Source: Thermotogaceae bacterium
Lineage (GTDB): Bacteria; Thermotogota; Thermotogae; B21-G9; HyVt-16
Reading direction: 5' to 3'
Assembly: GCA_011043375.1 (NCBI GenBank)
Contig: DQYP01000188.1
Location: 1-7,980, forward strand
DNA: 7,980 nt
The notes under the pieces are model-generated. The model ran no database searches. It worked only from the letters and a program-made list of their open reading frames with translations, and was not told the DNA's origin. The translations under genes were made by a program, and so were the position numbers. The stretch's first letter is position 1. Each line of letters starts with the position of its first letter. Below, piece after piece: positions 1 to 5,893 of the stretch.

Positions 1-270
1 GTAAGCATCCTTCGCCTTCTCTATCGCTAACTTAAGAAATTTATGACTGAATTTATTCCCTAATTTCTCTAAAAGACCGGAAAATACTTTGTTTTTGTCG
101 AGAACCACAATACCAATCGGAACTGCAACGAAAAGGATGCAAATGAAGATCATCGTCCTTATCCAGTCAGGAGCACTCTTTTGAATGAATAAGATAAATG
201 CTGGTATAGATAATAGAATAAGGGCTAATACGTCCAATATTCTTGTTTGTATACATCTATTATTATTCAT
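1..270 (-). CDS. N-terminally short flippase-like (LPG synthase TM / UPF0104) membrane protein, partial at the left edge
   Basis: Ninety codons are open from an ATG at 270 to the window edge, and the reading frame continues beyond it. The start overlaps the last 8 bp of the upstream flippase-like gene and has a good ribosome site (GGTGAT, 4 nt spacer); an in-frame TAA lies directly before the ATG, so no longer N-terminus is possible. There are two hydrophobic segments, at about residues 11-29 and 38-58. The segment TRILDVLALILL followed by DWIRTM aligns with ERVFDGIIIVFF and NWIRNL of the neighbour (residues 118-129 and 141-146). That places residue 9 here at about residue 118 of the normal fold, so roughly 109 N-terminal residues, including the conserved N/P/R/GE/R block, are absent. 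The family's ER...D motif reads TR...D here. It is either a decayed tandem duplicate that is still translated, a half-size partner of the upstream protein, or the product of a sequence error. The family call is inferred from this alignment by eye. Confidence 0.6.
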   Translation of the reverse strand, partial: MNNNRCIQTRILDVLALILLSIPAFILFIQKSAPDWIRTMIFICILFVAVPIGIVVLDKNKVFSGLLEKLGNKFSHKFLKLAIEKAKDAY

Positions 271-1255
271 TTAAATCACCTTTAGCAGAGCTCTTAAGCT
301 TATTTATCGAAAATCCCTTTTTCCACATAAAAAACATTCCTGGTACTACAACCGAAATATACATCAATGTGAACATAACAATCGAATAAGCCATTGCAGT
401 ATTTTTAGAAACACCAAATATAGATAATGCCAAAATGCAGAAATAATGAAAAGTTCCTATGTTCCCGGGTGATGATGGAATCATAATAGCAAAATTTACA
501 ACTATCATTGTTAAGGCAGCAGCGTAAAATAAAGTTTGAATATGAATATTTAATGCTAATAAAAGTAAATAATATACTATAATTTCAACACACCAGACAA
601 GAATTGATAAAACAAATACCGTGATTGACTGATATTTGTTCTTTAACATCTCTAAACCAAGAATGAATCTATCCAGAAATGAATTAATTTTTAAACGAAA
701 ATCGTTTGATAGGAATGACAAACACTTTTCGATAAATTCCAATACCCTCTTTTTTTGATTTACCAGAGAATAAAGAAAAATCAAACCTCCAATGAAAATA
801 ATCGAGGTGATATTCCCTAAATTCCTTATCCAATTTGGAAATGGGTAAATTAAAACCAATATTATCAGAAAAAACACAATAATTATCCCATCAAAAACCC
901 TTTCTAATATTATTGAGGAAAGCGAAGCAATCTTACTAATATTTTCCTTTTTGCCCATAACATAGGCTCTTACAAATTCACCTAATCGCATAGGTAATAA
1001 AGCATTTGCCATGAAGCCGATAAATACTATTGAAAAACAACTGGAGAATGGGACGTTTCTTACTGAATTTAACAACAATCTCCATCTCATACCTCTAAGG
1101 ACAAAACTAAAAAGATAGACAATGACAGCTGGTGCAATGTAATAATATCTAACATTCTGCATTGCAGTGGCAAACTCATTATAATTAAAATTCCTGAATG
1201 TTAAAAATAGGAAGATAATACTAATCAAAATCCCAATCCCCGTAGTTTTTTGCAT
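263..1255 (-). CDS. Flippase-like domain membrane protein (AglD/UPF0104, LPG synthase TM family)
   Basis: A 330-residue polytopic membrane protein of full family length, with about eight hydrophobic segments. Family signatures visible are RGMRW (54-58), N84 with LPMRLGEFVR (87-96), ILERVFD (116-122), and the late P-x-SPG-x-IG motif (IPSSPGNIG, 259-267). Members sit in archaeal and bacterial glycan loci and are thought to handle lipid-linked sugars; AglD of Haloferax, which fuses this domain to a DPM1-like glycosyltransferase, acts in N-glycan assembly. Here the glycosyltransferase is a separate gene 6 bp upstream, so the pair may rebuild an AglD-like function by adding a sugar to a polyprenyl-phosphate carrier and then moving it or using it outside. 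The ATG at 1255 follows AAGGGA. The gene is strongly AT-rich (one 60-base row, 841-900, has 16 G/C). The exact substrate cannot be read from sequence. Confidence 0.88.
   Translation of the reverse strand: MQKTTGIGILISIIFLFLTFRNFNYNEFATAMQNVRYYYIAPAVIVYLFSFVLRGMRWRLLLNSVRNVPFSSCFSIVFIGFMANALLPMRLGEFVRAYVMGKKENISKIASLSSIILERVFDGIIIVFFLIILVLIYPFPNWIRNLGNITSIIFIGGLIFLYSLVNQKKRVLEFIEKCLSFLSNDFRLKINSFLDRFILGLEMLKNKYQSITVFVLSILVWCVEIIVYYLLLLALNIHIQTLFYAAALTMIVVNFAIMIPSSPGNIGTFHYFCILALSIFGVSKNTAMAYSIVMFTLMYISVVVPGMFFMWKKGFSINKLKSSAKGDLNE
275..280 (-). promoter_or_regulatory. Ribosome binding site for the truncated flippase-like ORF
   Basis: GGTGAT, complementary to the 3' end of 16S rRNA, lies 4 nt before the ATG at 270 and inside the last codons of the upstream gene. 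It shows that this internal-looking start is probably used, with translation coupled to the gene before it. Confidence 0.6.
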
Positions 1256-1261
1256 TTGATA

Positions 1262-1936
1262 CTATCCCTTCTTAGTCTTTCTAAATTTAAGTTTAAATAT
1301 CCGTTTTATTGTCCAAACCACGCTTGAAAGACGGTTCACTGTTACCTCTCCCATACGCTCTTTATAATCAATTCCAATCTCTTTAAATCTATAACCGTTC
1401 TGGATTGGTTTGATTAATAATTCAACAGGAAAAGCAGCTCCTGGTGCATCCCACTCAATACTATGGATAACCTCTCTTCTATAAGCCCTCATTCCGCTGT
1501 GAACATCTGAGGTATCTATCCCGTGTACTAATCGGGTCAAAAAGGCAAAAAACCAATTTGCAAGATAATTTGCAACAGGCATATTTTTTGGTCTTTTAGT
1601 CAGGCGAGATGCATTCACAATGTCATAACCTTTGTCAATCCATTTAACCAATTCAGGAATTTTTTCTGTGGGATAGGTATCATCGCAATCGAGCGTAACA
1701 ATAACATCGTTTTTCGCGGACTTAAGAGCCGTCTCCATCGCAATACCATATCCCTGTGGAGGATATTGTCTTATAACCCTGCACCCCAATCCTTTTGCTA
1801 TTTCTGGTGTGCTATCGCTACTGCTATCTACTACTATAATTTCCGCGTGGGGCACTACATTTTTGATGTCTGTTACTACTTTCTTAACAGCCTTTTCTTC
1901 GTTTAAAGTTATCATTACAACCGATAGATTGGTCAT
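1262..1936 (-). CDS. Family 2 glycosyltransferase, DPM1-like polyprenyl-phosphate sugar synthase
   Basis: A 224-residue soluble GT-A enzyme. The N-terminal nucleotide-binding part reads VVMITLNEE (6-14) with D37 in VVDSSSDST; the metal-binding acidic motif is LDCDDTYP (82-89). SRL (110-112) and DVHSGMRAYRR (144-154) are typical of dolichyl-phosphate mannose/glucose synthases, as is the late VELLIKP...KERMGE region (171-196). No C-terminal membrane anchor follows, as in the short archaeal and DPM1 forms. Likely reaction: transfer of a hexose (or possibly the heptose made in this locus) from a nucleotide donor to a polyprenyl phosphate on the cytoplasmic face. The ATG at 1936 overlaps the upstream methyltransferase stop as ATGA, with GAGGGAG as ribosome site. 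The flippase-like gene follows 6 bp later, supporting a shared job. The sugar specificity is not visible. Confidence 0.88.
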   Translation of the reverse strand: MTNLSVVMITLNEEKAVKKVVTDIKNVVPHAEIIVVDSSSDSTPEIAKGLGCRVIRQYPPQGYGIAMETALKSAKNDVIVTLDCDDTYPTEKIPELVKWIDKGYDIVNASRLTKRPKNMPVANYLANWFFAFLTRLVHGIDTSDVHSGMRAYRREVIHSIEWDAPGAAFPVELLIKPIQNGYRFKEIGIDYKERMGEVTVNRLSSVVWTIKRIFKLKFRKTKKG

Positions 1937-2700
1937 TTTTTTCTCCCTCTATTTGTAACTGGTTTTGCCACAAAGATATGTTGAAAAGCAAACATATTTC
2001 TCCATAGCTTTGCGATAAATGTTTCAATTGGCAAAATTCTTTTTAAGTAGAACTTATACTGCGCCGAATCGATAATCGCACATGGATTAATTGCTCCATT
2101 TTCAGATTTTGCTAAAATCTTTTTTATCCACGGTACGAATGGTCTAATAAAATTTGGCGTTATATCGGTCTTTTCAATCTTATATCCAGCGTTTATGATT
2201 AAACTTGTAGCGGATTTTTTTGTAAAAAATCTTATATGCGTTCGGTCGAGCGTTCCTGTATCTTGATAATTAAAAATTCCAAATAATAAACTCAATCGAA
2301 CATTCCATGTTGCAATGTTTGGGATTGATGCTATTATATACCCCTCAGTCTTAAGAAATTGCTTATAATCTTTTAACAATTTAAAGGGGTTATACACATG
2401 TTCTAAAATGTCTGCAAAGATGATTAAATCGAAATTTCCTTCTGCAATTTCTGATGGCATGCTATCCACTTTAGTTGCATCGGCAACAAAGGCTTTATCA
2501 ATCCTATTTTGTGCTTTACTGATGGCATACTCCGATAAATCAATACCATAAACTATGTTATTTCTCTTTTTTATCTCGTCTCCTAAAGTCCCAAAGCCAC
2601 ATCCCACATCCAAAATCTTTAGGTTATTTCCAACATACTTTATTATGCTTTGATTTACTTCTTCAAAGTATACATAGTTGGATTTACCTAATTTATCCAT
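1933..2700 (-). CDS. Class I SAM-dependent methyltransferase
   Basis: A 255-residue Rossmann-fold methyltransferase. Motif I is ILDVGCGFG (29-37), the ribose-binding acid is D54 at the end of strand 2 (VYGIDLS), and the post-motif ILEHVYNP (98-105) resembles UbiG/Methyltransf_11 and _23 proteins. The DRTHIRFFT segment (152-160) occurs in many methyltransferases found beside glycosyltransferases. A C-terminal extension of about 80 residues after the core is rich in aromatic and basic residues (FIRPFVPWIKKI and onward) and might contact a membrane or lipid acceptor; that is inference. The likely role is methylation of a sugar hydroxyl or glycan end in this pathway, but small-molecule substrates cannot be ruled out. 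The ATG at 2700 lies 5 bp after the SemiSWEET stop and has AAGG about 7 nt upstream. It overlaps the next gene by 4 bp (ATGA). Confidence 0.85.
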   Translation of the reverse strand: MDKLGKSNYVYFEEVNQSIIKYVGNNLKILDVGCGFGTLGDEIKKRNNIVYGIDLSEYAISKAQNRIDKAFVADATKVDSMPSEIAEGNFDLIIFADILEHVYNPFKLLKDYKQFLKTEGYIIASIPNIATWNVRLSLLFGIFNYQDTGTLDRTHIRFFTKKSATSLIINAGYKIEKTDITPNFIRPFVPWIKKILAKSENGAINPCAIIDSAQYKFYLKRILPIETFIAKLWRNMFAFQHIFVAKPVTNRGRKK

Positions 2701-2705
2701 AACAA

Positions 2706-2987
2706 TTACCTTTCATTATTCCTCCCTACTATAACATAGCTGTAATGGATGTATAAGCCTATTACTACACTCAATGTGAGGAATGTAACGATATTAGCCA
2801 CGACATGGATTGGATTGCGAAGATGAAACCCATACAAAGTCCAAAGGAGGACACCTATACCAAACTGAAATAACATTGGAAGGCTTACGTCCTCCACCGA
2901 CTTTGTGCAAAATATCTTTATCACCTGTGGCACAAACCCGAACATCGTCAGCAGTGCCGCCATCGAGCCGATTATATACCAGTGCAT
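2706..2987 (-). CDS. SemiSWEET-type sugar transporter (MtN3/PQ-loop family)
   Basis: A 93-residue protein with three hydrophobic helices, at about residues 4-24, 38-54 and 60-82: the single triple-helix bundle of a SemiSWEET, which works as a dimer. The PQ motif (FVPQV, 18-22), the W-x-x-YG motif (WTLYG, 49-53) and N65 match the conserved hinge and the pocket Trp and Asn of characterised SemiSWEETs. Family members are passive sugar carriers, so this one may move a mono- or disaccharide across the cytoplasmic membrane; the substrate is unknown. It starts 9 bp after the transaldolase stop, with AGGA as ribosome site, and is followed after 5 bp by a methyltransferase. The start matches the usual beginning of the family, with only a short tail before helix 1. 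Its place inside a sugar-activation operon is unusual. Confidence 0.85.
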   Translation of the reverse strand: MHWYIIGSMAALLTMFGFVPQVIKIFCTKSVEDVSLPMLFQFGIGVLLWTLYGFHLRNPIHVVANIVTFLTLSVVIGLYIHYSYVIVGRNNER

Positions 2988-2996
2988 AATACTTTC

Positions 2997-3665
2997 CTAA
3001 TTTCTCCTTTCACCCTTCTTAAATTCCACCCATGCCTTATCAAATTCCTCCAGCGTTTCTACCGTCTTCTGATGATAAGGCATCTGCACCAGTATCTTGT
3101 ATGGAATCGTAATGATATGCGCACCTGCCGTTGCTACTTCCACAACATCTTCCGGCTTTCTTATGCTGCCTGCAATAATTTTTGTCTCAAAATTGCCTCT
3201 ATCAAGTATCGTTCTCGATTCCCTGAGCACCCGCTCTGCATCGTCTCCATAGTCACGCACCCTGTTAAAGAAGATGCTTGCATAAGTCGCACCTGCTAAC
3301 GCAGATAAGAGCACCTGATTCGTGCTCATTAGCACTGTCACATTCGTCTTTATCCCCTCTTCTTTGAGGATGCTGACTGCGCGCAACCCATCCCCGTTTG
3401 CAAGCATCGGCACTTTTACCACTATTTTTTCATTCCAACTACTATACTCTCTCGCTGCCTTTACAATTCCATCCACATCGTTTGCTGGTGCTTCTATACT
3501 TATCGGTCCATCCACAAGCGATAGTATTTCGCTTACATGCTCCCTGAAGTTAACGCCCTTCTCTTTCGAGAATATCTTCTGGTTCGTTGTCAATCCATTC
3601 ATAATCCCCCATGGGACGATTTCTTTTATCTCGTCCAGATTCGCGGTATCCAAAAATATTTCCAT
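2997..3665 (-). CDS. Small transaldolase (TalC/FSA family), transaldolase-type active site
   Basis: A 222-residue TIM-barrel enzyme of the short TalC/fructose-6-phosphate aldolase type. K84 in IVVKVP is the Schiff-base lysine (K85 of E. coli FsaA). D6, T26-T27-N28 and T110 (NVT) are also present. By hand alignment with FsaA, Q59 is replaced by E58 and Y131 by F132. Glu and Phe at these places are the state of true transaldolases (E96 and F178 in TalB), so dihydroxyacetone transfer between sugar phosphates is more likely than FSA activity. The usual TTNP reads TTNQ, and the GR motif after the Phe reads NR. It sits 4 bp after the GmhB-like gene, with a strong AGGAGGT site 8 nt before its ATG. 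In this context it may form sedoheptulose 7-phosphate, the starting point of heptose synthesis. The family is secure; the role is inferred. Confidence 0.88.
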   Translation of the reverse strand: MEIFLDTANLDEIKEIVPWGIMNGLTTNQKIFSKEKGVNFREHVSEILSLVDGPISIEAPANDVDGIVKAAREYSSWNEKIVVKVPMLANGDGLRAVSILKEEGIKTNVTVLMSTNQVLLSALAGATYASIFFNRVRDYGDDAERVLRESRTILDRGNFETKIIAGSIRKPEDVVEVATAGAHIITIPYKILVQMPYHQKTVETLEEFDKAWVEFKKGERRN

Positions 3666-3669
3666 CTTT

Positions 3670-4254
3670 TTATACCTCCTTTTTTATTACATCTATCGAA
3701 CTATATAAATCCTTGACGATATAGTCCGGTGTGTTCTTCTCATCCATCAATCTGCATAGCTCACACTTCATTCTTCCTATCAATATCGTCTTGCATCCTG
3801 CTTTTTTCCCTGCTTCTATATCGGTCAAACCATCACCCACCATCCAAGAATTTGATAAATTAATATTTAAATCTTTCGCTGCTCTGAGCAATAGACCTTT
3901 CTTTGGCTTTCGGCACTCACAGTTTTTCTTATACTCTTTGTTCTTCACTTCTGGATGGTGCAAACAATAATATTCCGCATCTAATAATGCACCATGCTTT
4001 GCGAGCTCTGTTCTCATCTTTTTTCTGATCACCTCAAACGTTTCCATCGAAAAATGTCCTTTTGCTATCCCTGGCTGGTTTGAAACGAGGATAACTTTAA
4101 ATTCGCTTTGATTCAATATCCGAATTGCCTCACCCACTTGCGGTAACAATTTGAACTGCTCCGCAGTAAACGGCGAATCAACTATACCAAGGTCTTGATA
4201 ATAGACAATCTCGTTAATTGTCCCATCCCTATCAAGAAAAACTGCTTTTCTCAT
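3670..4254 (-). CDS. gmhB: HAD-family D-glycero-D-manno-heptose 1,7-bisphosphate 7-phosphatase
   Basis: A 194-residue HAD phosphatase of the GmhB/HisB-N type. The nucleophile motif is FLDRDGT (D8 nucleophile, D10 acid/base); motif II is VSNQPG (57-62); K116 in CRKPKKG is motif III; VGDGLTD (139-145) is the Mg-binding motif IV. The zinc-binding loop typical of GmhB is present as C97-x-H99 and C112-x-C114. It should remove the 7-phosphate from heptose 1,7-bisphosphate to leave heptose 1-phosphate in the cytoplasm. Histidinol-phosphate phosphatase shares the fold, but the kinase, isomerase and nucleotidyltransferase next door favour heptose. An extra Cys pair (C164, C167) follows motif IV. The ATG at 4254 lies 22 bp after the isomerase stop and has no clear purine-rich ribosome site: the leader is the 10-bp repeat. 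An upstream ATG at 4261 is out of frame. Confidence 0.85.
   Translation of the reverse strand: MRKAVFLDRDGTINEIVYYQDLGIVDSPFTAEQFKLLPQVGEAIRILNQSEFKVILVSNQPGIAKGHFSMETFEVIRKKMRTELAKHGALLDAEYYCLHHPEVKNKEYKKNCECRKPKKGLLLRAAKDLNINLSNSWMVGDGLTDIEAGKKAGCKTILIGRMKCELCRLMDEKNTPDYIVKDLYSSIDVIKKEV
3674..3680 (-). promoter_or_regulatory. Strong ribosome binding site for the transaldolase gene
   Basis: AGGAGGT lies 8 nt before the ATG at 3665 and overlaps the last codons of the GmhB-like gene (Lys-Glu-Val). It fixes the start and suggests coupled translation. Confidence 0.65.
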
Positions 4255-4260
4255 TTTTCA

Positions 4261-4290
4261 TCTGCGTCAATCAGTGTTAATCTGTGTCTG
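4261..4290. repeat. Three-unit tandem repeat of 10 bp, consensus TCTGTGTTAA
   Basis: On the plus strand the units are TCTGCGTCAA, TCAGTGTTAA and TCTGTGTCTG, head to tail without spacers; on the coding strand they read as CAGATTAACAC-type text. The element covers the last codons and stop of the GmhA-like gene (the Thr-Asp-Thr-Asp end is written by the repeat) and most of the 22-bp leader of the GmhB-like gene. I recall similar 10-bp-period TCTGTGTTAA strings scattered between genes in many unrelated bacterial and archaeal genomes, so it may be a copy of a dispersed intergenic element; this is from memory and not checked. Confidence 0.6.
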
Positions 4291-4888
4291 TATATTTTTC
4301 GATCTTCTCCTTCAAACATGCACAGATCAGATGCTCAAACGTCAAATGAAAAGATTCTACATGTGGCGTGGAATTGAAAGGTACCACGATACAGACATCT
4401 GCAATCTCTTTCATCGCTCCGCCATCAAATCCGCTGAAACCTATCATCTTTCCCCCCTTCTCCTTTGCCACTTTCATCGCCTTCAACAAGTTTTGCGACC
4501 ATAATCCTGCCTTATCCGCACCTGAGCCGCCGTGAACGCTGATGCAAATCAGAACGTCACCCGCTTCAAAAAGGGTTATTAACTGTTCAGAGAAAAGATT
4601 GTCGAACCCATTATCGTTTATCAATGCAGTCATTAATGGTATATTGTCGTTTAGTCCAATTGCCTTAAATCGCTTCTTTCCCTCTACAATTGTACTCTTT
4701 GCGAGGTCGCAGGCAAAGTGCGTTGCCGTCGAAGCCGAACCTCCATTACCACAAATAAACACCCTGTTTCCGTTCTTCCAAGCCTCGAATAGTGCCTCTA
4801 TCACGGCATCCAAATCCTCTCTCGATATCTTATCTACGATTTCTTTCATTTCAGAGAAATAATTCTCTATATACGGTTTGTTTTCCAT
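4277..4888 (-). CDS. gmhA: SIS-domain sedoheptulose 7-phosphate isomerase (GmhA-like)
   Basis: A 203-residue single SIS-domain protein of normal GmhA length. The phosphate-binding loop GNGGSAS (47-53) is followed by HF (57-58); the second loop is SVHGGSG (117-123); near the C-terminus E178, H181 and H186 in VESFHLTFEHL form the His-rich helix of phosphoheptose isomerases. It should convert sedoheptulose 7-phosphate to D-glycero-D-manno-heptose 7-phosphate. The catalytic Glu65 of E. coli GmhA corresponds here to D61 (HFACDL), and His180 to H181, so the acid is one carbon shorter. The ATG at 4888 has a strong GAGGTGA site (9 nt spacer) and lies 15 bp after the kinase stop. The last residues, Thr-Asp-Thr-Asp, are encoded by the 10-bp repeat, so the natural end may have been a little different. 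Other SIS isomerases are possible, but the neighbours point to heptose. Confidence 0.87.
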   Translation of the reverse strand: MENKPYIENYFSEMKEIVDKISREDLDAVIEALFEAWKNGNRVFICGNGGSASTATHFACDLAKSTIVEGKKRFKAIGLNDNIPLMTALINDNGFDNLFSEQLITLFEAGDVLICISVHGGSGADKAGLWSQNLLKAMKVAKEKGGKMIGFSGFDGGAMKEIADVCIVVPFNSTPHVESFHLTFEHLICACLKEKIEKYTDTD

Positions 4889-4897
4889 TTTGTCACG

Positions 4898-4904
4898 TCA
4901 CCTC
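4898..4904 (-). promoter_or_regulatory. Strong ribosome binding site for the GmhA-like gene
   Basis: GAGGTGA, 9 nt before the ATG at 4888, overlaps the final base of the kinase stop codon by one base and supports the chosen start. Confidence 0.6.
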
Positions 4905-5893
4905 TATCTTTTCATATTAACTAATATCTTTGCACCCTCAAAATCGAATCTGAACCTCATTGGCTTTAAACCTTTCTCTTTCAGTGCATTTATCAACTTC
5001 GCATGGTCTTCACAGCAATAGAACATGAAAAAACCCCCTCCTCCTGCACCCATTATCTTTCCTCCCAGCGCACCGTTCCTCATCGCAGTCTCATAGCAGT
5101 CATCAATAAAACCGCTGGATACCTTCTTCGACAAATGTTTCTTCGTTTGCCAATGAACATCTAATAACTCACCAAATCGGTCTAAGTCTCCTCTTTCAAA
5201 TGCCTTTTTCGTTTCCAGCCCGATTTTTTTTATTTGATTCAGTGTTTCTATCACCTCCGCTGCATCTCTCTTGCTCTTCTCATTCTGTTCAGAAAGAATC
5301 TCTGAAGCACTTCTCTCGATTCCTGTGTGAAAGAGCAGGATATTTCTTTCCAGTTCGTCCAATGCTTCTTCCGTCATTTTTACTGGTTCTACAACAACGT
5401 TTCCATCTCTCTCAAAGGTTAGCGTAGTAACCCCACCAAACGCACTAATATACTGATCCTGCTTGCCTATTGGCTCCCCCATTACATCTATTTCGATGTG
5501 ACAAGCCTCTTCTGCCAATTGCTTCTGCGAAATGAACTGCCTTTTGCAGGCATGCAGCGCATTGAGAAGAGAGACGGTAAAGCAGCTCGATGACCCAAGA
5601 CCACAGTTCGCAGGCACGTCAGCGATTGAAACGAGTTCTATACCATTATTCATATTCAAAAATTTCAATGCCTCTCTGAATATCCTGTGTTTTATCTCAT
5701 CTACGCTATTGATGATCTCAGTTTGCGAGTAGCTTAAGCGGATGCTGTCGTAGAATCTCTTGTTTGCTGAGATGAATACATACTTGTCAATCGCCCCCGC
5801 AATTAGAAAACCGCCATACTTCGAATAGTAAGACCTTAGATCAGTTCCTCCTCCTCCTAAGGATATCCGAACCGGTGCCTTTGAGATTATCAT
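4904..5893 (-). CDS. hddA: GHMP-family D-glycero-alpha-D-manno-heptose 7-phosphate 1-kinase (HddA-like)
   Basis: A 329-residue GHMP kinase. Motif 1 is RISLGGGGTDL (9-19), with the Gly-rich stretch typical of HddA and fucokinase-type sugar kinases. Motif 2, the ATP-binding loop, is DVPANCGLGSSS (92-103). GEPIGKQDQY (139-148) carries the likely catalytic D146. Motif 3 is GGKIMGAGGGGF (277-288). Expected reaction: ATP-dependent phosphorylation at C1 of heptose 7-phosphate in the alpha configuration, giving the 1,7-bisphosphate used by GmhB and committing the route to the GDP-type (HddC) branch rather than the ADP-beta-heptose (HldE) branch. The ATG at 5893 overlaps the stop of the nucleotidyltransferase gene (ATGA), with GAGGGG about 10 nt upstream; family members start with the same short M-I-x-x-K-A-P sequence. 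Other sugar 1-kinases of the family are possible, but the GmhA, GmhB and HddC-like neighbours make heptose the best call. Confidence 0.88.
   Translation of the reverse strand: MIISKAPVRISLGGGGTDLRSYYSKYGGFLIAGAIDKYVFISANKRFYDSIRLSYSQTEIINSVDEIKHRIFREALKFLNMNNGIELVSIADVPANCGLGSSSCFTVSLLNALHACKRQFISQKQLAEEACHIEIDVMGEPIGKQDQYISAFGGVTTLTFERDGNVVVEPVKMTEEALDELERNILLFHTGIERSASEILSEQNEKSKRDAAEVIETLNQIKKIGLETKKAFERGDLDRFGELLDVHWQTKKHLSKKVSSGFIDDCYETAMRNGALGGKIMGAGGGGFFMFYCCEDHAKLINALKEKGLKPMRFRFDFEGAKILVNMKR

Noticed and set aside
2997..3665. Fructose-6-phosphate aldolase
   Set aside because: The two residues that mark FSA (Gln59 and Tyr131 in FsaA) are Glu and Phe here, as in transaldolases.
2982..3708. 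Plus-strand ORFs of 105 and 128 codons opposite the transaldolase gene
   Set aside because: They lie entirely opposite well-supported minus-strand genes, have no recognisable motif and show low-complexity Ser/Phe/Leu-rich text typical of antisense frames.
3670..4254. Histidinol-phosphatase in a histidine operon
   Set aside because: The fold is shared, but no histidine genes are near, and isomerase, kinase and nucleotidyltransferase of the heptose route surround it.
4255..4276. An internal promoter or terminator in the longest intergenic gap
   Set aside because: The gap is only 22 bp, has no stem-loop or TATA-like box that I can see, and is mostly repeat.
4261..4290. A CRISPR-like array or operator
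   Set aside because: The units are 10 bp with no spacers and not palindromic, so it is a simple tandem element; nothing points to a specific regulator.
4195..4862. Plus-strand ORFs opposite the GmhA-like and GmhB-like genes
   Set aside because: They are antisense shadows of clear SIS and HAD genes, without ribosome sites or family signatures.
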